From positions 40,615 through 104,614 of the forward strand of contig JAFOXR010000012.1 in the NCBI GenBank assembly GCA_017391675.1: DNA of 64,000 bases, written 5' to 3'. This DNA is from Muribaculaceae bacterium (lineage in GTDB: Bacteria; Bacteroidota; Bacteroidia; Bacteroidales; Muribaculaceae). The notes below the pieces were generated by a model. The model was not told the origin of the DNA. It saw nothing but the letters and a program-made list of their open reading frames with translations, and did no database searches. Positions within the stretch are counted from its first letter, which is position 1. Each line of letters begins with the position of its first letter. Below are positions 17,943 through 26,756 of this stretch, one piece after another. The position numbers and the translations under genes are program-made.

Positions 17943-19211
17943 ATGAAAAGAACTTTAGCATTTCTTGTTATCTTAGCCACATTGTTTACCTTAAATGCAA
18001 ATGATGCTTATACCGTCATTGCCAATCCAGGAGAAGATGCTTCACGCCAAATCAGGATAAACTGGCACAGCGACAACGACAACGGCAAGTCACACTGTTT
18101 CTACACCATTTCAACCGATACGGCATGGACAAAAGCAAAGAAAGCAAAGGCTAAAAGGGAGCTATGCACTGCCTACGACAGCATGTATTCCAAGACACCA
18201 GCGGGAGAAAACATCTACGAGAATGCAAAGTTCATTCGCAACACCGTGGAATTGAAGAAACTCAAGCCTGGCACTAAATACATGTACAGAATAGGAAATA
18301 CCGCCAGCGAGGGCGACATTCATTATTTCAAGACCGCTCCATCCGAAGGTCAATGGACAGCTGCAATCATTTCCGATTTCCACGCCTACACTCCTATCCC
18401 GGCACGAGTGGAGTCGGCTATGGCAATGCTCGGCACTCTGCAGCAACAGAACAAAAAAGAATTTGACATCATCCTGCACGCAGGCGACATAATTGCATGG
18501 GGAGGAAGCTATTCCTTCTGGAAAGACCTTTACAAAGAGTCCTTTTTCAAAAACTATTTGTGGGCTGGCGTAAATGGGAATCATGACAACATGGACCGCA
18601 CCAATAAACGAAACACTAACAAATTCTTCAAATACGCCAACAACAATCCGCTTAACGGCTATAAGGGCGAGAAAGGCGTGTGCTACCATTTCACTTATGG
18701 CAATGCGCTTTTTATTATGCTCAACAATGAAAGTATGCGTTCCGATGAAGGACTGGCTGCCGCTCAAGAGTGGGTAAGGAAAGTCATCAAATCAGAAAAG
18801 AATGCTACTTTCGTTATCGTAATGGAACATTACCAATGGTTTTTCGGAACAAGCGGAAAGACTTCAGAATATAAGCGCTGGAAAGATTTGTTTGACGAAT
18901 GCGGCGTGGATTTAGCTATCGGAGCCAATAATCATATCTATGCACGCACCAACGCTCTGCTAGACGGCAAGGAAACCAATGGCGAAACAGGTACTGTATA
19001 TCTGCAGACACCTTCAGCCGACAATGAACGCGGTCAGGAGGCCGACGAATGGACCGACAATAAGGATATCATAAAGTTCCGTTGGACCGAAGGAGAAAAG
19101 ACTGTGGGAGCTCTTCTAATGAAAGCCGATAACGACAACTTGACATTGACCTTGTACGACCGTCACGGGAAAACTATTGATACCGTCGCAGTTAAAGCAA
19201 AGAAGAAATGA
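17943..19211 (+). CDS. Purple acid phosphatase-like metallophosphoesterase, exported
   Basis: A 422-residue exported enzyme with a signal peptide (about 1-20). An N-terminal fibronectin-like domain (about 23-125; QIRINWHSD, TKYMYRIG) typical of purple acid phosphatases precedes the calcineurin-like metallophosphatase domain. The metal-site blocks are in order: SDFHAY, HAGDI, GNHDN, EHYQW and ANNHIYART. Expected to hydrolyse phosphomonoesters in the periplasm using a two-metal centre. Its stop overlaps the following exonuclease start by 4 bases, so the two are coupled, although no functional link is obvious. Confidence 0.87.
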   Translation: MKRTLAFLVILATLFTLNANDAYTVIANPGEDASRQIRINWHSDNDNGKSHCFYTISTDTAWTKAKKAKAKRELCTAYDSMYSKTPAGENIYENAKFIRNTVELKKLKPGTKYMYRIGNTASEGDIHYFKTAPSEGQWTAAIISDFHAYTPIPARVESAMAMLGTLQQQNKKEFDIILHAGDIIAWGGSYSFWKDLYKESFFKNYLWAGVNGNHDNMDRTNKRNTNKFFKYANNNPLNGYKGEKGVCYHFTYGNALFIMLNNESMRSDEGLAAAQEWVRKVIKSEKNATFVIVMEHYQWFFGTSGKTSEYKRWKDLFDECGVDLAIGANNHIYARTNALLDGKETNGETGTVYLQTPSADNERGQEADEWTDNKDIIKFRWTEGEKTVGALLMKADNDNLTLTLYDRHGKTIDTVAVKAKKK

Positions 19212-19702
19212 ACGATTTCGCCGCAATAGACTTTGAAACCGCTAATCACCAACCAACAAGCGTGTGCAGCATAGGCATTGTGATTGTCCGCAACGGCATA
19301 GTCACCGACAAATTCTATAGTCTAATTCACCCGGTACCGAACTATTACAATCTCATCAATACACAGATTCACGGTATCACCGAAGCCGACACCTGCGATG
19401 CCCCATTCTTCCCTGAAGTATGGAGCCAGATAGAACCTCATATCCACGACTTGACACTTGTCGCGCACAACAGTCCCTTTGACGAACGCTGCCTCAAAGC
19501 ATCTTTCGAATACTACGACATGCCTTATCCTGGCTATAAATTTCTATGCACCTGCCGTGCATCTCGTCGCATGTTCGGTCGGAGTTTGCCCAATCACCAG
19601 CTACACACTGTCGCATCTCATTGCGGGTACAATCTCAAGGACCACCACCACGCCCTCGCCGATGCCGAAGCCTGCGCCCACATTGCACTGAACATACTAT
19701 AA
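19208..19702 (+). CDS. DnaQ-like 3'-5' exonuclease
   Basis: A 164-residue DEDDh exonuclease resembling the polymerase III epsilon domain. Exo I is FAAIDFETAN (about 3-12), Exo II lies in VAHNSPFDERCL, and Exo III is HHALADAEAC near the C-terminus with the catalytic His-Asp. It is a stand-alone domain rather than a fused polymerase or BRCT protein. It may act in repair or RNA trimming; the substrate cannot be told. Overlaps the phosphatase gene by 4 bases and ends at a strong bidirectional terminator. Confidence 0.88.
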   Translation: MNDFAAIDFETANHQPTSVCSIGIVIVRNGIVTDKFYSLIHPVPNYYNLINTQIHGITEADTCDAPFFPEVWSQIEPHIHDLTLVAHNSPFDERCLKASFEYYDMPYPGYKFLCTCRASRRMFGRSLPNHQLHTVASHCGYNLKDHHHALADAEACAHIALNIL

Positions 19703-19740
19703 AAAAGTGGCATGCAATTGCTTGCATGCCACTTCTGCTT
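19701..19740. terminator. Bidirectional terminator between exonuclease and POT transporter
   Basis: A perfect 13-bp stem (19705-19717 with 19722-19734) and 4-base loop. The minus strand gains a T run from the flanking A6 and the plus strand ends in TTCTGCTTTT. Confidence 0.88.
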
Positions 19741-19759
19741 TTAAGGCTATATTTCTATA

Positions 19760-21262
19760 TTATTTAGCTACTCTTTCAAGCCATTTTACCATACAGAACA
19801 TTACTGCCATAGAGATGAAACATACTACTGCAAACACACTCCATGTTGCTGCCAAAGAAATGCTTTCATACATCACAGCCCCAAGGAATAATGAGAAGTT
19901 TCCTACAGCAGTTGCTCCAAGCCAGCATCCTTGCATCAATCCCTGCAAATGAGCTGGAGCAACTTTTGACACAAATGACAAGCCTAGAGGAGAGATGAAT
20001 AACTCTGCTACTGTCAAAATGAAGTATACTGAGAAAAGAACCCATGGAGTCACACGAGCAGAATCGGCTAGACCTGTCGCCTTGATTTCGCTGAACAAAG
20101 GCAATCCTAAAGATGCAACTGCCATTACAACATATGCCAACGCAGCGATACCCATACCGATACCGATTTTCTTAGGTGTTGAGGGCTCTTTTCCTTTCTT
20201 TGCCAAAGCACCGAATATCCACATTACCACAGGAGTCAAGAATACAACTACAAATGGATTAATTGACTGGAATATTTCAGCAGAAATTGGCATACCGAAG
20301 ACTTCTAGTAAGGTATAGTCCTTTGCAAACATTGTAAGAGTCAAACCATTCTGATGGAAAGAGAACCAGAAGAAGATAACAATGCCGAATACTGCAAACA
20401 ATGCAAGTATGCGTTGCTTGATTTCCTTTGCGTCCTGCTTGATTTCTTCTTTTGAAGGAACAGCTTTCTCCACCTTTTCCTTTGCTGCAGGATTAGGAAG
20501 CACCTTCTTATAAGCCAAGAAAATAACTAAAGATACTAGCATTGCTACAATCGCTACTGAGAATGCATAGTGGAATCCTGTATTAAATGCATTCAAATAA
20601 GCATCGGCAAACGCTGTCATGTCAGGAGTTACGCCATTTGACACTTGAGTAGCAAGTTCTGTAAAACGGCCATTGAGCACTTCTTGTGTCATTTCTCCGT
20701 TTTTATATTGCCAGCACAATCCTGGGAGATCACTATTATACAAGAATCCTTGTGACTTAACGAAACTGTCGCGCACCCAAGTTGCAATAAATGGAGCTAC
20801 GCAACCGCCAATGTTAATAAACATATAGAAAATCTGGAATCCAGAGTCACGCTTGTCGGCATACTTAGGATTGTCATATAACTGACCAACCAACGCTTGC
20901 AAGTTACCCTTGAACAAACCGTTACCGAAAGCAATAACCAACAATGCACCTAGTGCAATAACCTTAGTTGTAATAAGTGCCGGAATTGCTAGTAACGCAT
21001 AACCTAGCGACATCACTAGCAGACCTGCAATAATAGTACCTTTATAATTCTTCAAGCGGTCAGCTATAAGACCTCCTACCAATGCAAGAATATAAATTGC
21101 ACCATAGAACACAGAATAAAGAGAACCAGCCTCAGTTCCATCAAGACCGAACTTTGACATCAAGAATAATGTCAAAATTGCCATCATTACATAAAAACCG
21201 AAGCGTTCACCCATATTGGCAAGAGCCGCAGGGATAAGACCTTTAGGATGATTTTTAAACAT
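19760..21262 (-). CDS. Proton-coupled oligopeptide transporter (POT/PTR family)
   Basis: A 500-residue major-facilitator protein with 12-14 predicted helices and a long cytoplasmic loop near residues 255-290. The N-terminus reads PAALANMGERFGFY, the place of the ExxER motif in helix 1. The E-R pair (E19, R20) is kept but the first Glu is Asn (N16), so proton coupling may differ from classical di/tripeptide carriers. The later PTR signature region (FYMFINIGGCVAPF) is present. It lies 39 bases downstream of sufE on the same strand. Confidence 0.92.
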   Translation of the reverse strand: MFKNHPKGLIPAALANMGERFGFYVMMAILTLFLMSKFGLDGTEAGSLYSVFYGAIYILALVGGLIADRLKNYKGTIIAGLLVMSLGYALLAIPALITTKVIALGALLVIAFGNGLFKGNLQALVGQLYDNPKYADKRDSGFQIFYMFINIGGCVAPFIATWVRDSFVKSQGFLYNSDLPGLCWQYKNGEMTQEVLNGRFTELATQVSNGVTPDMTAFADAYLNAFNTGFHYAFSVAIVAMLVSLVIFLAYKKVLPNPAAKEKVEKAVPSKEEIKQDAKEIKQRILALFAVFGIVIFFWFSFHQNGLTLTMFAKDYTLLEVFGMPISAEIFQSINPFVVVFLTPVVMWIFGALAKKGKEPSTPKKIGIGMGIAALAYVVMAVASLGLPLFSEIKATGLADSARVTPWVLFSVYFILTVAELFISPLGLSFVSKVAPAHLQGLMQGCWLGATAVGNFSLFLGAVMYESISLAATWSVFAVVCFISMAVMFCMVKWLERVAK

Positions 21263-21301
21263 AAGTATAGTATTATTAGTTAATATGATTTATTTCCGAG
21301 T

Positions 21302-21730
21302 TCAATTAGCCTGCTTTGCCTTATACGCCAATGCATATACGCGCATCTGCTTTATCATCGCAAGCAAGCCGTTGCTTCTTGTAGGCGACAAATGCTCCTG
21401 CAAGCCTATCTCACGCATGAAATACAAGTCAGCATCAAGGATTTCTTGCGGAGTATTTCCTGAAAGCACTCTGATAAGCAACGATATCAATCCCTTCACT
21501 ATAATAGCATCGCTGTCGGCACGGAAATTGATATTCTCGCCGTCTTCCTCAGCTACCAGCCACACACGGCTCTGGCAACCGTCTATTATATTATCGGGAG
21601 TTTTGTGCTTCTCTTCAAGCGGTTCTACCGCATTACCAAGCTCAATGATGTAGGCATACTTGTCCATCCAGTCACTTAGCCCTGCAAATTCTTCAATAAT
21701 CTCGTCTTGTACTTCGTTGATTGCGCTCAT
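21302..21730 (-). CDS. sufE: SufE-type cysteine desulfurase activator
   Basis: A 142-residue sulfur-transfer protein that accepts persulfide from SufS for Fe-S cluster assembly. The conserved acceptor cysteine is C52 in the motif GCQSRVW, and the fold-defining C-terminal region (LSPTRSNGLLAMIKQM) is present. Standard length. The other suf genes are not in this window. It has its own TATTTTTG promoter and precedes the POT transporter by 39 bases, possibly as one transcript. Confidence 0.93.
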   Translation of the reverse strand: MSAINEVQDEIIEEFAGLSDWMDKYAYIIELGNAVEPLEEKHKTPDNIIDGCQSRVWLVAEEDGENINFRADSDAIIVKGLISLLIRVLSGNTPQEILDADLYFMREIGLQEHLSPTRSNGLLAMIKQMRVYALAYKAKQAN

Positions 21731-21755
21731 TTATATGCAATTTTTATTATAATGC

Positions 21756-21763
21756 CAAAAATA
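21756..21763 (-). promoter_or_regulatory. -7 box for sufE
   Basis: Minus-strand TATTTTTG (TAnnTTTG), 26 bases before the sufE start. Confidence 0.6.
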
Positions 21764-21815
21764 CGCATTTTTTTTGAAATATCCGTCATCTGCGATTCCT
21801 TATACACACCAAATT

Positions 21816-21854
21816 AAAAAAAATGAGGCCGCTTTTATGTAAGCGACCCCATTT
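21816..21854 (-). terminator. Terminator of the PpiD-like gene
   Basis: On the minus strand 21854-21841 pairs with 21834-21821 (14 bp including two G-U pairs), followed by eight T. Confidence 0.85.
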
Positions 21855-21880
21855 ATAGGTTATTATTCAGTCTTCTTTTA

Positions 21881-23938
21881 TTAGAAGAACTTGATCATAT
21901 TGTTTTCAACTTCAGTAGCCTTACGCAAGATAGCATCTGCATTCTGCAATACTGCGCTATTACCGCGAGTTGTTGAGAATTGACGCTCTACTTCTTGACC
22001 AGGAGTGCGTTGAGTGCGTTCGTGCTTGATTACCTTGTAAACATACACTGCGTTATTGCCTTTCACTACACCGTTCAATTCATTTTCTTTAGCTGAAACT
22101 ACGCTTGCAACAAAAGCATTTTCGCCCATTCCTAGACCAGGAACGAATGGTTGGCCATAAGTTACAAAAGCAGTATCAACCTTACTTTCCATAAGTTTAG
22201 CATAACCTTCTAGGTCGTTAGCCTTGCCATTGTACTTTTCTACAAGAGCATCACCCTTCTTAGAGTTCATAGCAATCTGAACAAGCATAGACTTAACTTG
22301 AGAATCGCTAGCTGGCATATATTCGCCATCATATACACCGTCAAGTGCTACAACTACCATCTTGTCCTTATTGTCCTTGTCAAAGATTGGAGATACAGAA
22401 CCCTTTTCAGCACCGAACAGCCATTGAACAGCCTTACGAGTGTTAGCTATACCATTAATTTGAGGAGTAGTGCTGTTAACAACAACAGGCATTGGTTGGT
22501 AACCTGCAGCTACAGCCTTTGATTCTAGCAATTCGCTTGTATTGTTTTCGTTGATGAATGCTTGTAGGTTATCACGCAAATCATTTACAGTCTTTGTGCT
22601 AGGAATCACCTTATGAGTGATGAATGCTACATCATACATGTTCTTTGGAGCAACCTTGCTGTTAACCTTTACAAGGTAAGCCATTTGGTCTCCAGAAGTT
22701 AGAGAGAAGTAACCTGTTCCTGCATTCAAGATCTTTGTCTTAACAGAATCTGCAACATTCATTAGAACTTGCCATACATTTTCTTCTCCACCTACAGTCT
22801 TGTTGTCTACAACCTCAGCAAATGCCTTGCCTGAGTTAAGAGCGTTCAAGATAGAATCTTGTGCCTTCTTGTCGCCTTGCACTGTAACCATATTGATATT
22901 TACAGAGTCAACTTCAAGCTTCTTGCCGTTAAGCTTAGCTATTGTATATACATTTGAAACAAACTTAGGTTCAGAAACATCACCTACCTTAGCAGCACCA
23001 ATGAATTCCTTCATTTGAGCGTCGCGAATGTCGTTCAAACGCATTGTACCTTCTTCAATAACTAGCTCGCTATTGTTACGGATACCGTCTACGCCAGCAG
23101 CTGAACGAAGAACTACCATAGAAGTGTCAATCAAAGCCTTTGAAGCAGCCAAATCTTCAGCAGAAGGAACTACATCAACAGCTATAACATGACCCATTCT
23201 TTGTTCTTCAGCAAGCTTGAACATGCCTTTCTTCTTTGCATATTCTGCGTTAAGTTCGGCATCGCTCACTTGATAATCTTCATCTTTCAATGAAGAATAG
23301 TCAGCCTTGACATAAGCAACTTGAGATGTTACAGCGTTTTCCTCAAATAGAGCTTTCTTGTCTAGTTCATTTGCTTGGATAGCACCAACCAAAAGAGCTT
23401 GAAGCTTAGATTGCTTAAGAACGCGAACCATATCCTGTTCCAATCTCAACCAGTTTGCCTTAGCTTCTGCTATTTGTTGTTCTGCAACACCATACTTAGC
23501 AGGGTTGAAAAGGAAATCATACAATTGCGCTGGATTTTCAAATCCCATTTGTTGTGCATAGCGCACCATGTCTTGACTTGCATTGTTACCAGTCATAGCC
23601 TCAGTAAGCTCAGCATCGGTAACATAAATGCCCACTTCTTCAAGTTCCTTATCAAGCAACTTTTCAGAAATCATTCCTTCAATCACATTCTTTTGAAGAA
23701 CGGCACCGTCAGTAATTTGGTTTCCGCTATTTTGGTATTGGGCACTGATTTCTTCGTAACGCTTCTGGAATTCCATAGCGTCGATTTTTTCGTCACCAAC
23801 CTTTACAATTGTGTTTCCATCACCGAAGAACGCTTGACCAGAGTTAATCAAGTCGCCCAAAATAAATGCCAATAGAGCAACGCCAATAACAACTGTCAAA
23901 AGCACAGCTCTTTTTCTAATTTTCTCTAATGCAGCCAT
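21881..23938 (-). CDS. Membrane-anchored periplasmic peptidyl-prolyl isomerase/foldase (PpiD/SurA type)
   Basis: A 685-residue protein with a short cytoplasmic N-terminus, one membrane anchor (about residues 11-32), a SurA_N-like chaperone region (about 35-200), and two parvulin-like regions towards the middle and C-terminal half. This is the layout of PpiD, which helps fold envelope proteins leaving the Sec channel. Parvulin active-site conservation cannot be judged by eye, so it may be mainly a chaperone. Monocistronic: own TATCTTTG promoter and own terminator. Confidence 0.85.
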   Translation of the reverse strand: MAALEKIRKRAVLLTVVIGVALLAFILGDLINSGQAFFGDGNTIVKVGDEKIDAMEFQKRYEEISAQYQNSGNQITDGAVLQKNVIEGMISEKLLDKELEEVGIYVTDAELTEAMTGNNASQDMVRYAQQMGFENPAQLYDFLFNPAKYGVAEQQIAEAKANWLRLEQDMVRVLKQSKLQALLVGAIQANELDKKALFEENAVTSQVAYVKADYSSLKDEDYQVSDAELNAEYAKKKGMFKLAEEQRMGHVIAVDVVPSAEDLAASKALIDTSMVVLRSAAGVDGIRNNSELVIEEGTMRLNDIRDAQMKEFIGAAKVGDVSEPKFVSNVYTIAKLNGKKLEVDSVNINMVTVQGDKKAQDSILNALNSGKAFAEVVDNKTVGGEENVWQVLMNVADSVKTKILNAGTGYFSLTSGDQMAYLVKVNSKVAPKNMYDVAFITHKVIPSTKTVNDLRDNLQAFINENNTSELLESKAVAAGYQPMPVVVNSTTPQINGIANTRKAVQWLFGAEKGSVSPIFDKDNKDKMVVVALDGVYDGEYMPASDSQVKSMLVQIAMNSKKGDALVEKYNGKANDLEGYAKLMESKVDTAFVTYGQPFVPGLGMGENAFVASVVSAKENELNGVVKGNNAVYVYKVIKHERTQRTPGQEVERQFSTTRGNSAVLQNADAILRKATEVENNMIKFF

Positions 23939-24025
23939 TTAATTATTTAGTTTTTTGTTTTTTATTTCCGTTATTTATATCAACAAAATATCCCACACAT
24001 ATATTATATGCGGAATATAAGCACG

Positions 24026-24033
24026 CAAAGATA
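24026..24033 (-). promoter_or_regulatory. -7 box for the PpiD-like gene
   Basis: Minus-strand TATCTTTG, giving a leader of about 80 bases. It is divergent from the metK promoter 64 bases away. Confidence 0.65.
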
Positions 24034-24073
24034 CCAATTTTTGTATTAAGACCAAAATTTTAACCATCTTTTA

Positions 24074-24104
24074 TTTGATTTTACCCCTACATGAACTATC
24101 TTTG
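24074..24104 (+). promoter_or_regulatory. metK promoter with -33 and -7 elements
   Basis: TTTG at 24074-24077 and TATCTTTG at 24097-24104 have the spacing of the Bacteroidota -33/-7 pair. The start of RNA is expected near 24111, just before the riboswitch. Confidence 0.72.
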
Positions 24105-24117
24105 CACTCGATTTATT

Positions 24118-24175
24118 AACCATGTGGAAAAATTTGGCTGCTTGCAACCACACAAAAAAATGCTAAAACTGCGTT
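24118..24175 (+). ncRNA. SAM-II-type riboswitch in the metK leader
   Basis: The leader carries the conserved SAM-II pattern in order: GTGG (24124-24127), ATTTG (24132-24136), CTTGCAACCAC (24141-24151), an A-rich linker, and GCTAAAA (24162-24168). P1 is TGTGG with CCACA (24123-24127 with 24148-24152). The pseudoknot partner after GCTAAAA (CTGCG) pairs only imperfectly with the loop GCTG. SAM-II binds S-adenosylmethionine and represses SAM or methionine genes, which fits the downstream gene. The assignment is from recalled consensus; a covariance-model search was not run. Confidence 0.75.
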
Positions 24176-24222
24176 CTACGACAATTTTCAACTATTTTTA
24201 GAGGTAGAAGGCATTTTTCCAC
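24124..24222 (+). promoter_or_regulatory. Possible switching helix of the metK riboswitch
   Basis: GTGGAAAAAT (24124-24133), which includes the 5' strand of riboswitch P1, is perfectly complementary over 10 bp to ATTTTTCCAC (24213-24222), which ends 19 bases before the metK start codon. The two pairings exclude each other, so this could be the expression platform. Confidence 0.5.
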
Positions 24223-24241
24223 TATAAAACATATTGGAAAC

Positions 24242-25534
24242 ATGAACTATTTATTCACATCTGAATCGGTGTCGGAAGGGCACCCTGACAAAGTCGCCGA
24301 CCAAATAAGTGACGCCGTGCTTGACCGCTTCTTGGCTTATGACCCAAATTCAAAGGTGGCTTGCGAAACTCTAGTTACAACAGGACAAGTTGTAATCGCC
24401 GGAGAAGTGAAATCTAACGCCTACATCGACTTGATGGAGGTTACCCGCAAAGTTATCAACCGCATCGGCTACAACAAGAGCGAATACAAATTTGATGCCG
24501 AAGCTTGTGGCGTGCTTTCCGCCCTTCACGAACAATCTCAGGATATCAACCGCGGCGTTGAAAGAGAAAACGCTGCCGACCAGGGAGCCGGCGACCAAGG
24601 CATGATGTTCGGTTATGCTACAAACGAAACTCCTGAATTCATGCCTATCTCATTGTCGCTTGCGCACACATTACTTATAGAGCTTGCTGCTATTCGTAAG
24701 GAAGGCAAGGTGATGACCTATCTTCGCCCCGATGCCAAGAGCCAAGTAACTGTAGAATATGACGGCGACACCAACAAGCCTGCACGCATTCACACAATCG
24801 TAATAAGCACTCAGCACGATGAATTCATAGATCCTTGCTGCGATTCTAAGGAGGCTCAAGACAAAGCCGATGCCGAAATGCTTGAGACTATCAAGAATGA
24901 TGTGTGCAACATCTTGCTGCCTAGGGTACTCGGCAAGCTTGACGATAATACACGCGCTCTGTTTGATGACCAACTTATACTGCATGTAAACCCAACTGGC
25001 AAATTCGTTATTGGAGGACCTCATGGTGACACTGGACTTACTGGCCGCAAAATCATTGTTGACACATACGGCGGTAAAGGCGCACATGGCGGCGGTGCTT
25101 TCTCAGGTAAAGACCCATCAAAGGTCGACCGCTCGGCAGCTTATGCAGCACGCCATATTGCAAAGAACGCTGTAGCTGCAGGTATCGCTGATGAAATGCT
25201 GGTACAAGTTGCTTATGCCATAGGCGTAGCTGAACCTGTGAGCTTATATGTTAATACATACGGCACTAAGCATGTGGACATGGAAGACTCTGAAATCGCT
25301 AACCGCCTGAGCAAACTGTTCAGCATGCGTCCAGCCGACATTGAAGAAAGACTTAAACTTCGTAATCCTATCTACGAAGAAACTGCTTCCTACGGCCATA
25401 TGGGACGAACTCCTCAAACTATTACAAAGCACTTCATGTCTAAATATGAAGGCAACAAGGAGATTGAAGTGAGACTATTCACTTGGGAAGAGCTTGACTA
25501 CATGGACAAGATCAAAGCCGAATTCGGTCTGTAA
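24242..25534 (+). CDS. metK: S-adenosylmethionine synthase
   Basis: A 430-residue cytoplasmic enzyme making S-adenosylmethionine from ATP and methionine. It begins [20 protein letters not shown] with the ATP-binding GHPDK at 13-17, and carries [12 protein letters not shown] (about 115-126) and the [16 protein letters not shown]-loop-like segment (about 281-295). The length is that of the longer Bacteroidetes form. A SAM-II-type riboswitch in the leader suggests feedback by its own product. The stop codon is immediately followed by the GH25 start with no spacer. Confidence 0.97.
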   Translation: MNYLFTSESVSEGHPDKVADQISDAVLDRFLAYDPNSKVACETLVTTGQVVIAGEVKSNAYIDLMEVTRKVINRIGYNKSEYKFDAEACGVLSALHEQSQDINRGVERENAADQGAGDQGMMFGYATNETPEFMPISLSLAHTLLIELAAIRKEGKVMTYLRPDAKSQVTVEYDGDTNKPARIHTIVISTQHDEFIDPCCDSKEAQDKADAEMLETIKNDVCNILLPRVLGKLDDNTRALFDDQLILHVNPTGKFVIGGPHGDTGLTGRKIIVDTYGGKGAHGGGAFSGKDPSKVDRSAAYAARHIAKNAVAAGIADEMLVQVAYAIGVAEPVSLYVNTYGTKHVDMEDSEIANRLSKLFSMRPADIEERLKLRNPIYEETASYGHMGRTPQTITKHFMSKYEGNKEIEVRLFTWEELDYMDKIKAEFGL

Positions 25535-26524
25535 ATGAAATTTTCAGTGAATACATACAAGCGTCTTTGGTTCATAGCCCTAAGCATAGCAGTCTGCCTA
25601 TGCGCACAAGCGCAAGCCGACCACATAGAGGACTATGTTCCACAGCACTATATGCCAGAGATTTATCACGGCATCGATGTCTCCAATCACCAGGGACGCA
25701 TCGACTGGAAAACCGTTTCTAAAGACGGCAATGTACAGTTTGTATATATAAAGGCAACCGAAGGCGCCACCTATGTATCACCCACATTCGAAAGCAACAT
25801 AAAAGAAGCGCGCAAGGCAGGGCTGAAAGTAGGCTGCTACCACTTCTTGCGCGCTACTTCCTATATCCACGACCAGTTCAAGAACTTTACCGAATACTGC
25901 AAGCAGGAAGAACAAGACCTGGCTCCGCTCATCGACATTGAAGTGAAAGGCCGATGGACTCCGCAACAGCTTGTAGACAGCCTGCAGCTGTTTGCCGACA
26001 TGCTGGAAAACCACTACGGCAGAAGACCGGTAATATACACCAGTTCCAACTTCTACAACAAGTATCTATCGGTTCAATTCAGCAAATACGAACTGTTCAT
26101 AGCTAAATATTCCGAAGAAGAACCGCTCCTTAACGACGGCACAGCATATACGCTGTGGCAATACACCGACGGCGGCAGCGTTAACGGAATACACACCGAT
26201 GTGGACAAGAGCCGCTTCAATAAAGGCAAGTCCCTGAATGATATCCTGTATCACCCGAAGCCTCGCGACCCTAATGTAATTGCCGAAGTGGACATGGTAA
26301 AACCTATCATTTCACTGAAAATGCAGACTCCGTCGAAATTCAAGACTTCCAGAACTGAAAAGATAAGGAAGAAGCAGGAACAGGAAGCTAAAAAGGCTGC
26401 CAAGAAGAAAGGGAAAAAAGGCAAGAAGAAACGCCCTAGAAGAAGCGACATTGACGACGATGAAGACTATATGCCAGGAGCCGATGCTTCAACTAAAAGC
26501 GTAAGAATCAAGACATTCAACTAG
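25535..26524 (+). CDS. Exported GH25 lysozyme-like muramidase with Lys-rich tail
   Basis: A 329-residue protein with a signal peptide (about 1-27) and one GH25 domain (about 43-230), expected to cut the glycan chain of peptidoglycan. It starts with HGIDVSNHQG (45-54) and has the catalytic acidic pair D134/E136 in LIDIEVKG. After the domain there is a strongly basic, Lys-rich segment (about 268-303), then an acidic patch (305-311) and a short end. Such a tail is unusual for GH25 and could bind nucleic acid, teichoic-like polymers or membranes. ATG directly abuts the metK stop, implying co-transcription and translational coupling. Confidence 0.88.
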   Translation: MKFSVNTYKRLWFIALSIAVCLCAQAQADHIEDYVPQHYMPEIYHGIDVSNHQGRIDWKTVSKDGNVQFVYIKATEGATYVSPTFESNIKEARKAGLKVGCYHFLRATSYIHDQFKNFTEYCKQEEQDLAPLIDIEVKGRWTPQQLVDSLQLFADMLENHYGRRPVIYTSSNFYNKYLSVQFSKYELFIAKYSEEEPLLNDGTAYTLWQYTDGGSVNGIHTDVDKSRFNKGKSLNDILYHPKPRDPNVIAEVDMVKPIISLKMQTPSKFKTSRTEKIRKKQEQEAKKAAKKKGKKGKKKRPRRSDIDDDEDYMPGADASTKSVRIKTFN

Positions 26525-26756
26525 AAAAAATGGAATCTGCAGCCTAGGCCAGTCAGACTCCATTCTTCAAGATAAGAAACTGTGTTTTTCAAAGTATGAA
26601 TTAAGACGGTTGTTATACTTAAACCTGTTTTTATTCTAGGGTACAAAGCTATTGCAACGACGGGCACAAGACATGCCCAGGCATAATAAATCTTATAAAA
26701 GACCGCATTTTTTACATTACAAATCATTTTATTTGCAGAAGAAACATCGCCTGATC

